From positions 632,955-692,112 of the forward strand of contig FN649757.1 in assembly GCA_000310025.1 (NCBI GenBank): a stretch of DNA of 59,158 nt, written 5' to 3'. A model generated the notes under the pieces. It was not told the DNA's origin, did no database searches, and worked only from the letters and a program-made list of their open reading frames with translations. The first letter of the stretch is position 1, and each line of letters opens with the position of its first letter. Below, one piece after another: positions 50,820 through 59,158 of this stretch. Origin of the DNA: Ectocarpus siliculosus (taxonomy: Eukaryota > Sar > Phaeophyceae > Ectocarpales > Ectocarpaceae). The translations under genes were made by a program, and so were the position numbers.

Positions 50820-53098
50820 GGGTGCGCAGCGTGGCTAGAGATAGGAGGAGAGGGGGGATGATGCGAGACGCGAGACGCACACCTTGTACCCCGCGGATCC
50901 GTGCAGAGGGAGTGCAGAGGCGGGTAGATTTGCGGGATTAAAAACTATTTCGCCGCACGTCGATTCGCGGAGCCCCCCACTGGCTCTCTCTCCTCCGAAG
51001 CTGGCCTACATGTAGCTACCCATCTATGTATCGTAAATAGAATCTTGGAATCGTCGGTGTGTTTGTGTGCAAATCTTCGCCACTCCAACGGCAGTCATAC
51101 AATATAGTGCGTGAGCTTGCCATCTTGCCATACACCAGAAAGTCGAACCTTCTACACGTTTTTCGGGTAGGCTGCAGCTGCAGCTCCCTCTCCCCCTCCT
51201 TCTCTGCTTTGGACCACCGTCTTCACATACATATATATGCGTAGATGTGCATGATGAAGACATCGCCCTGTCTGTGCTGCATCTTATCTCCCGGCTATGG
51301 TTTATGTAGACGAACATCTACTCGTTCACGTGTTCATATTTGTAGTAGCAGCCAACCTTGGGGACCCACCCTGTTCGAGACAGTTATTAGTTGTCCCAGC
51401 GAACCCGAATCTTGCTGGTTGTTCTGAGCTACAGTGTTAGTAGTGTAGCTTTTGGCTCAAGGTTGGTGGCCACCACGTTGTCACACATTGTTGTCAGCTG
51501 TCCACCACCTTGGGACGACCTGGACACAACTGCTTTCAAGAAGAACAGAAGTACGACCGGACGATTCTTTGGCTCCACGTCCACTCCACCTCACTACAGT
51601 TGCTTTATGCGTACCCGGGGGATGCTCTCTCAATGCTGTTACAGTAGTATCCGGGAGAACGCGACCATTTTCAACCGAAAACGGAAGTTGAAGTGTAGTA
51701 CAACACAGCAGCTCTGTACTGCTCAAGCCTCCGGCGGATGTGCCCGACGCCAACCCAGAGAATGAATCACCTCACCAAGCAACGATAGGTTAAGGCACCT
51801 GGGCATGCACCCATGTATGCATACCTCAAAAGTCTGAAAGTGTCTCCGGAGGTATGAATACACACCCACACGCTAACAACGTACTTGAGAGTAATTTTGC
51901 TGTACAATGCCCACCAGTTCTCTCACAATTACACGTTTCTGTGCCCACAAGACTCGTGGCCACATTTCCCACAAAGCCCAAAGGAACGAAACCAGGGGGT
52001 ACTCCAAACGCTTTGCGGTCTGCGGGATGCCAAATAAGAGGGGCAAACAGCCACTAAAAAAGATCTTCATGGAAAAGGTCTATGGAGAACCAGAACAGCA
52101 GTCTCATGCCATTACCACCTCAAATAAACCTCCCCTGTGCTATTCTTCCCATCGTACGGCATTCCCCCTGTACTACTACTGTGAGCTTCGTCTATTGGGT
52201 AAGCCGTGCGGTCCCAAGCCGCTCGAGTTTGCACAACCTCTTTGGGAAGGCTGCTGTTTCTAAAGTAATGCTGTGGAGCCCGTTTTTCCACTATGATTTC
52301 AGCCTTGCCATTATCCACTCCATGCCAACCTCCAGCCCAGCACTTGAAAGCTTGACCCTGGGAAACGACATTGGAAAACAGGTGCATGGTTTAGCAACCG
52401 AGACTTGGAAGCAGGGAGGTAGTTGATCCCGCCGCGATAATTAGTGCTAGCCCTACCCTTCGTAAAATTGAACAGGAAGGAAAGCAATGTGTTATCAGAT
52501 TCGACACGGATCGTGACTTTGCTGGGAGAACTTTCGTCCTTGTTGAACCCTGTGTCATACGCGTTGATGAAATTTCGCCGTCTTTGTAGCGCACAATGCG
52601 GAGCGGCATCAAACGAACGATCGCGTGACATTGAAGTGATACTGAAAATGGGCGGCCTACCGTGAAAACATGCACAAATGCATACCCGGGCGGCATGTCG
52701 TCACATGTCCCAGAGGGAAAAACCATGCCACAAACATGATGCGTGCGACGAAACGGAGTAAGAAGAAAAATTGTCCGGCATCCATGGGCATTTCCTCAGC
52801 ACTCAACACTGACTCGCTGAAAAGACTTCGACGTTCACTCGCTGTAACGAATTCCACACATGCACGCGATTCGGACCTTGTCTCGAACGGGTACATAAAG
52901 TGTTTCGTCAACTACCGTAACTGAGGATGTTCATGTGCCAAGACGAAGCAAGACTGACTAATATAGTCTAGCATCCGGACCGTTAGACACACCAAATAGG
53001 AGGCAAATTGCGACAAGACACAACGATCCATATGTGAACGTATTTATCGTACCAGTGATGTGTCTACATAGACTAAGGCCGGCGTGGCAAGTCCGCAC
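50820..53098. other. Region between gene 2 and the TrpD2-like gene; weak coding-like stretch
   Basis: The first ~300 bp should hold the promoter of gene 2. Between about 52,110 and 52,720 the minus strand has overlapping open frames, with pieces such as QGQAFKCWAGGWHGVDNG and NKDESSPSKVTIRVESDN, that look more protein-like than random, but I recognise no family and cannot chain exons. The unresolved last exon(s) of the TrpD2-like gene should lie here. Confidence 0.3.
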
Positions 53099-56000
53099 CT
53101 CTTGTCGAAGTATTCGTCCCCAGAAGAACCTTCGAGCGAGAAGGACTTGATGTTGCCTATCGTCTCCTTTGCGTCTTTTGCTCCCATCGGATCCCCCTGA
53201 GCGATGGACGGAAACGTGAGGGGGGACAGCAGCTGACATCAAATCAACGCCGTGTCATGATGGGTTGCATCCGTCCGCAGAATCAACAGCGTGGAATAAC
53301 AAAAGAGCGAGCTGCACGCCATGGGTCTCGTCGATGCTGCACAGCATCCGGTAGCTCTCTGACTGTTGTTCCGCAGCCTATAGCGTACATTGCCCCCTTT
53401 TCCCGCCTCTTCCGCTGGTGACCCCAAGCCTCTTTAGCGGCAAACCCCTTACCCTTACCTCCTTCTCCCAGCCCATGTCCTTGGCAGCGAAGGTGTAGGA
53501 CATCTTCTCGAATGAACCGTCGTCTTTTCGCACTCCGCACACGATCTCAGTTTCCCGCGCCAGCCCAAAGCCCAGCGACCCTAACATGGTACAACAACGT
53601 TGGGGAGATGGTCACAGCCGACGGGGTCTGAGCTGCTCCGATTTCGCCCTAGCACACTCCAACAAACTTACAAGCGGGATTGAGCTATATATCTACCGGA
53701 CACCCACCGGCATTGTTTAAAGTACAAGCACAAAATGACTTGGTGATTCAAGGTGTGCCAGTCTAAACCACCGGCACTAAACCGGGCCCCGGCACTGTGT
53801 CGGGACCCCTACGGTGTTGAGTCATGTACAAAGTAGTGCTTACGGGAAATATCATAATCATAGTGTTGTTTTAACCGTACTTCACGGCTCGTTCAGGCGA
53901 TCTTCACGATCCGATCCCCTCGCTACACTCGGCGAAACAGCCTTGCGTCAACGCCACCCCCTACGTGATGCAGCCGTCAGGGCAGAATTGGGGATCCAAT
54001 CCCTACGGTCGGGAAGAGACGCAAGGAAGCTGGCATGGCAGTATCGCATGTGCGGGGTGGGAGAGGAGAGGTTGCCGAGAATAGTATGGGGGGCGAAGTA
54101 GGTAAACAAGAAGAGGGGTGGACAACCCACTGAATGGGTCAAGGTTGTAGCGGACGTATGGAAGGGGTTCGAAATCGACGAAGATGAACGCTGGAAGCGG
54201 AGGGTCTACAGGGGTTCAAGGAGAAGATATCTGTAGCTTGTGCAGAGAGAGAAGAACATAATCTAAGGAACGAAACCGAGGATAAGGAGGGTCTAGAAGT
54301 GTACGGAATGTTGAAAGAAGGAATAGGGTTCAAGGAGTACCTACATGGACCAATGGATGCAGGGACAAATGCTGAAGGTCAAATTTAGAACCGGGGACAT
54401 AGGCCATCGGTGCTCCATTCTCTCGAGGACGCGTGGTCAAGCTAAGGCATGCAAAACAAAAGAGTACGCCCCCCCCCCCCCCTTCGTATCCCCGGGCGCA
54501 CGATACTTGTAAAAATCTCCAACCCCTTGCAGCGGTTCACCGTGGTCTACAGCACCACTAGCCGCTACGGTGTTTGAGAGAGCTTGCTGTAGAAGGGAAA
54601 GCACAGATTATTAGGAGGATGTAAGGTGGCCTGTCCCGGCCATGACCAAAACAAATGGTACTCCGTATTAAATACGGAATAATACGGTTCAAGAGCAACC
54701 CGGGTTTCGAGAGAGTGTTTAATTTCGGCTTGTCACGTCAAGAACCTCGCTTAAACCGGAGCCGCCACAACCTTGCTGTAGCGTTGTACGGACTCACCCT
54801 CTAGCCCCTTTCTGACGACCATGCAACCCTTGAAGTCCGTGGCCGTTTCCGCGCAGGTCATCATCTTTTCCGCGTAGGACGGATGGAAAGCGCTCGCCAC
54901 CAACACGGAAGCACTGTGAACGGGAGACACAGGAGGACAAAAACAAACGTGGGGGAAACGGCAACGCACCGGGGCAAACATCAGACGGCCGTCCGCTGGT
55001 GAAAAAGATGCACCTTAGGGCTCGGATTTCGAGCGATCCAGACTGGCTGCACACGGGTCTATTGAAAGACGTGTACAAACCGTTGTGCATTGGTGGTAAC
55101 AGCGGCTCTAAAAACACCAAACAAGTCGGAAGCGTCAGGGCCAAGATACGGTCAACTTCTTCCAATCTGGAGGCAACGGGCGTAATAACATCACCCTGAG
55201 GTACAGCAGCGCTTCCATGTGCAATTCGATTTTGAGAGTCGGGGAGCTGAAGCGGGGGCGGGGGAGGGAGTGGTGGAGTCAGCGTGTGACACGCATACCA
55301 CGGTGAAGCAGCACACTAAAAAAGACCAAAGACATCGTCTCTTGGAATTTAAATGGGAGGCAGGAGATAGGTGGGTGGTGAGTTGGGGTCTGTCAAGCCC
55401 ACACCGATCGGATTGATAGCTCTGCCTACAGCCCATGGGACGACCGATGATGCTGGCAACAAATAGACGTTATCTTGGATGAAGTATGGATCAATTGCGT
55501 CTAGTCACTGCCCTGCCCCGCCCATTCCCTAGTTTGCGCTAGTTGTGCTACAGTAGCGGCGTTGTCGTAAGCGGGGCAGAGCAGCCCCACTCTCTTAAAA
55601 TGTGGAAAGGAAATCACCCTACAAAAAATGTCCAACTCGTACACATGCACATGACAACCAATAGAGCAGCACGGTTCCTTCTTGCTGCCTCTCACCCGCA
55701 AGTGTTGATGAACTTCTCCGACGTGGCCAGGAACGGCCTCTTGATGATATTTCTCCGGAGGTCCACCCACGCGTCCAGCTCCAAGCTGATCTCCTGCTGG
55801 TCGACGTACCAGCCAAATTCTGGCGGGTCGATGCCGCCGTTTCCGACCTCCACGTCACGCTCGATGTCCTTACATTATTACAAAATACATTATTACATTA
55901 TTACATTATTATATTATTATATTATTATATTATTATATTATTGTGAATGCCACCTCAGACTGTGGTAGATTGTGACGTCAGATGAGGTTGCTCCCCCCCT

Positions 56001-59000
56001 TGACTCACAACACAACTATCCGTACTCGTCAGCCTCTCCACCAGAGGTTGAACCGGTGTGTATCCACACCACACATCCCAACGGGAACTCGCTCACACGC
56101 GAACCTGGAGACAACCGTCTCATACTATTATATTATTATAGTATTATATTATTATATAGCAGTGAACGGATGACACCGCGCAGAACAATCACATCACGCA
56201 AGGTTGATGAACTATTCACGAGCAGGCTGACAACACGACGTCACGCTCGATGTCCTAATACAAATTACACCGCGAGGAATAATCTCATCACGCACGGTTG
56301 ATGAACTACTCACGAGGAGGCTGACGCCACGGCTGCTTATGGTTAGCCCCTCAAGCTTGGTAACCCTAGTATGGCGGCACCGTTGTTCATGGATAGGTTC
56401 ATCAGTCAGGGCTGCACATCCAACAACATCCCCGAGGTTCATGAAAAAACAAGTAACTGGAAGTACCCTGAGCGAAGGATATGTTGATTGATGAGGGTTG
56501 GCAGCGGGAGACTGCAGCCACTGCCTTCAGTTCAACCCTCTTGGCGCTTACGGCGAACCGAACCAACGGAGGGATTGGACTTCGCTAGACAGCACTCGAT
56601 CGAGACGAAAGGGCCGCAAAGAAAAATCGACCTGACCTATAACCCCTCGCCTGGCTGGAGTGTACGAAAGGGGTGCCCATCCCTATGGCAACAAACATCT
56701 CGCAAGCCTTGCAGCACTCACCGAGTTGGAGTGGACGAAGGGGGTGCTCAGGGAAGTCATGCCGGTGGCGATGTCGAGCAAGTTTTGGCCGTACTTCGGA
56801 CCGGAGGACCTGCCGCACTGCGACACTGCCACCACGTTGAACTTGCTTTGCAGGTGCTGTGCCAGCAAGGGCGTCAGCAACTCCCCCCGGTCCATACCGT
56901 CGAATGGTTCGGCCAGCTGTCGTCAGGAAGGAGTCACGGCAAGACGTCAGTCACATTGATCCATGCCCGTTTCCACAACAGTGTACCGGCATACTGCTGT
57001 ACCCCTTTTGGGCTACTTGGCCCGTTAGTAACGTCGGAAGCGTCCGCGTCAGTTGGCGGTACAAGTACGGGTATTTGAAGGTACTGAGAGCATGTGAATG
57101 AAGACAACAACAACACCGACGACGACCACCACATAATTCCGAACAATTAACGTACTTCTACATGAGACTCTCTGGAAGAGCTCCGCACCGGCACCGCTGT
57201 ATGAAATGGGGGTGCCGTGGTGCCACAACGTATGTGCCGCTGTTGCCACGGAGATAAACAGATGCCGCCGAGTACGTGAGGCTGCTGACACTCGAGCTAC
57301 TCTAGTACCACGCTGAACCACCACACCCGCGGCATTCCGCTCACACAAGGACCAGAAATCACCCAATAAATATAAAGAAAAACTGTATTTGAGCGATTCC
57401 GGCCAACAGAGTGCTGTGGAAGTCATGCCGAGCGCTAGCGTGGCAAGAAAAAGCTCAACCGAAAGCGGCACTGACGGGCCAGTCGAAACCGTTGGTACAC
57501 TTTCGCTTTTCGGAGTCAACACGACACCGGCAGCAGCACCGTATCAGTCGGCAGCTGTGTCAAGGGGAACACTGGAAGAGCATACAGGCCGTTACACAAT
57601 GCAGGATGCCAGATAACACTAACGACCAATGTACCGCACGATCGAGCTCTACAGCAGTACCGCACCTGGACGACAAGCCGGGGATTGTTCCCAGACTCTT
57701 TCCCTCTCTGATACGCGTCCGAGACCACCTGAGGGTTGAACCGTTCCACCCGCAAGGTCTCCTGCTGCGCCTTGATCAGCCCTCGCCATTCCGAAGGAGA
57801 TTCGTATCTGACCCGCAGGATCTGGACACAGAGGCTGGCATCAAGCCGTAGACGTACAGGAGCAAGGGATAGGGTGACGTGCTCTGATTGGCTGACATGA
57901 CGCGCTTGTTGTTGGAGGATCAGAGGTTATCGTGTCCCGGTCGAGTAGGGTATGCATACCCCTTGCCATCATCGAAACGCTCCGTTCCACACACCACCAT
58001 GCAAGGTGGAGAGCGCAGCCCACCTGCATGGCTCTTTTGTGAGTTTCGGAAAGGGGCACGCGACAACATCTCGTGCACGCACGGCCATCACAGCAAAACG
58101 CAAGCCAGAGAGTCAGAGAGCGACTCAGCCACCAAACACGAGGTCTGAAAGAGTTTCGGCCACCTCTTGAGGGGCTAGGGATACCGGAGGTACCATGTGA
58201 TACCACACCTCCTGGGCCAAAAATATTTGAAGCCCAGGGTGCCAGGTTGGCGGTGCCGAAAATTATCGGCGTTTGAACTACTGCATCGTTTAAAAAATTA
58301 CGAAAATGTAATCGTTATGTTTTGGTATAATCTTCGTCACGGAGCAGCCGATCCTTGAAAATCGGAAAATCGGTCGAGGGGGTGCGGCATCTTCTACAGC
58401 CTCCGGCAATCCCAAGAGCGCAGCGGCACAGGTGTTTCCTGAGTGCGCCACGCTACGATGCCGAACACGCACTATGTATGTGACTCACCACAGCACAGTC
58501 GAAGGCTGCTGTACGTCGAAGATGCGCTTCCCTAGCCGGTAGGCCTCTTCCTCGTCCAGCGTCTCCCCCGACAAGAGCTTGAGAGCCAGCTCTTGCGTGT
58601 CGGCGCTTGCCTTGTCTCCCCCCGCCAGCGACAGCACCTGTCCAGCGCTGCAGCCCGCCCTCACGGACCCCACGTCTGTTTGATGAGGCAAGGGGCGTGC
58701 AAGGCGAAGGACTTTGGACATGCGCTGTAACGCGTAGGAGGTCTCGGAGACATGTACCCGGTGATACGCTTAGCACACTGCCGTCTCAAGAGCGATCCCC
58801 GATGGTTTTAGGGGTCGCCGTCCTTTTCAAGATCGGACAACAAGGTACCATCAACCACAGCAGACAGCACGTCCACGCTGCGAGGACCCCTCAGAACGTT
58901 CGACCGTCCTGTGACTACTGTATTCACTAGCTTACCCTTAAGCTTGGGCCTTCTCTTTGCCGCTGCTGCCAGGACCTTCTCGTCCGTCTCTGTGATCTTG

Positions 59001-59113
59001 TTCTTGACGAACAGAGTGCCTAGGAAGGAAGCCAATCGCTCCAAGGCCTCGACATCAGCATTGGCCTTGTCCAGCGAACCTATTGCCTGGCGATCGGGAA
59101 GGGCGGCACTCAT
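53099..59113 (-). CDS. Anthranilate phosphoribosyltransferase-family protein (TrpD2/YbiB-like), 8 exons recovered, 3' end unresolved
   Basis: Exons in coding order: 59113-58936, 58675-58489, 57834-57666, 56916-56722, 55868-55696, 54913-54798, 53580-53459, 53196-53099. All junctions are in phase and GT-AG. The start ATG (ACAATGAGT) has an in-frame stop 24 bases upstream. After a ~60 aa leader, the chain shows the small helical domain of glycosyl-transferase family 3 (ALKLLSGETLDEEEAYRLGK, then VQILRVRYESPSEWRGLIKA). The catalytic-fold region follows with AEPFDGMDRGELLTPLLAQH, CGRSSGPKYGQNLLDIATGM, KRPFLATSEKFI, SVLVASAFHPSYAEKM, VVRKGLEGSLGF, DDGSFEKMSYTF and GDPMGAKDAKETIGN. These match the layout of TrpD-type proteins (family knowledge). 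The GTGGDG loop of true TrpD is not seen, so the TrpD2/YbiB branch, which lacks tryptophan-pathway activity in E. coli, is the better guess. About 412 codons are recovered. The last helix region is missing from my model. Confidence 0.72.
53788..53815. mobile_element. Solo terminal end related to the TA-flanked TIR family
   Basis: CCGGCACTGTGTCGGGACCC followed by CTACGG closely resembles the right end of the transposon at 6,362-7,766 (CCGGCATATATCGGGACACC, CTACTG). ACCGGCACT/GGGCCC motifs lie just before it. No convincing partner end was found, although CCGGACACCCACCGGCATTG near 53,699 is a weak candidate. It lies in intron 6 of the TrpD2-like gene. Confidence 0.4.
53890..54440 (+). pseudogene. 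Non-LTR retrotransposon polyprotein C-terminus, frame-broken
   Basis: Pieces in order read AAVRAELGIQSLRSGRDARK, LAWQYRMCGVGEERLPRIVW, then after a stop KKRGGQPTEWVKVVADVWKG and FEIDEDERWKRRVY, then CAEREEHNLRNETEDKEGLE and GMLKEGIGFKEYLHGPMDAG. This LG..SL...RD.RKL.WQYR..LP.IVW....TEWV..V..VWKG order is the end of a LINE-type polyprotein family common in brown algal genomes as I recall it. It is inserted antisense in intron 6 of the TrpD2-like gene and carries stops. Confidence 0.7.
55871..55943. repeat. (ATT)n microsatellite
   Basis: TTATTACATTATTATATT-type trinucleotide run in intron 4 of the TrpD2-like gene, starting three bases upstream of the exon 5 acceptor. A second, shorter run is at 56,112-56,160. 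Confidence 0.9.
56168..56330. repeat. Tandem duplication containing a copy of the exon 5 splice boundary
   Basis: Two units share ACACCGCG, AATC(A/T)CATCACGCA, GGTTGATGAACTA(T/C)TCACGAG and AGGCTGAC. Between them, at 56,239-56,257, lies ACGTCACGCTCGATGTCCT, identical over 19 bases to 55,852-55,870, which is the acceptor and first codons of exon 5 of the TrpD2-like gene. Both copies are next to ATT microsatellites, suggesting a local segmental duplication. Confidence 0.65.
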
Positions 59114-59158
59114 TGTAAACGCATGCCGTATTTGCTAGACTATCGACCTCGCATCCCT

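Noticed and set aside
55077-55166. Possible extra exon of the TrpD2-like gene (VDRILALTLPTC..)
   Set aside because: Splicing 55,696 directly to 54,913 is in phase and restores the expected EKFINTCGASVLVASAFHPS continuity; the extra exon would break the motif.

Overview
This is a nuclear eukaryotic window. Its genes are split into many small exons with GT-AG introns, and the introns are full of SINE, LINE, TIR-transposon, miniature-LTR and satellite sequence. Fungal-type Zn2Cys6 regulators, remnants of a non-LTR retrotransposon of the RDARK..WQYR type, and a TrpD/YbiB-like phosphoribosyltransferase together suggest a stramenopile, most likely a brown alga. No bacterial or organellar signature is seen. 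The taxonomic call is inference.

The core of the window is three paralogous Zn2Cys6 transcription-factor loci, which I rebuilt exon by exon from splice sites, codon phase and comparison among the copies. Gene 1 (minus strand, 16,802 down to 1,774) has 12 exons totalling 1,731 coding bases (576 aa). Gene 2 (minus strand, 50,819 down to 39,669) has 12 exons totalling 1,902 bases (633 aa). Both read through without a stop and carry all six zinc-cluster cysteines. Between them lies a third copy (plus strand, 17,763 to 33,929) with the same 12-exon skeleton. It is broken by a damaged start, loss of half the zinc cluster, a 28-base deletion, a frameshift and a nonsense codon. Gene 1 and the pseudogene are head to head, with their starts 960 bp apart. 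The pseudogene and gene 2 are tail to tail.

The copies act as insertion clocks for each other. A 1.4 kb TA-flanked TIR transposon sits in intron 5 of gene 1, a 127 bp poly(A)-tailed SINE fragment sits in intron 8 of gene 1, and an 18-19-unit 123-bp satellite sits in the giant intron 1 of the pseudogene. LINE remnants, a 69-bp-LTR miniature retrotransposon (36.7-37.2 kb) and a long CT microsatellite fill the rest.

The right end (53.1-59.1 kb) holds a minus-strand gene for a glycosyl-transferase-family-3 protein. It resembles anthranilate phosphoribosyltransferase, closer to the TrpD2/YbiB branch. Eight phase-compatible exons were recovered; the last exon(s) were not resolved. The Zn2Cys6 loci would encode nuclear DNA-binding regulators and the TrpD2-like gene a metabolic or nucleic-acid-binding protein. 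Nothing in the sequence ties them into one pathway.
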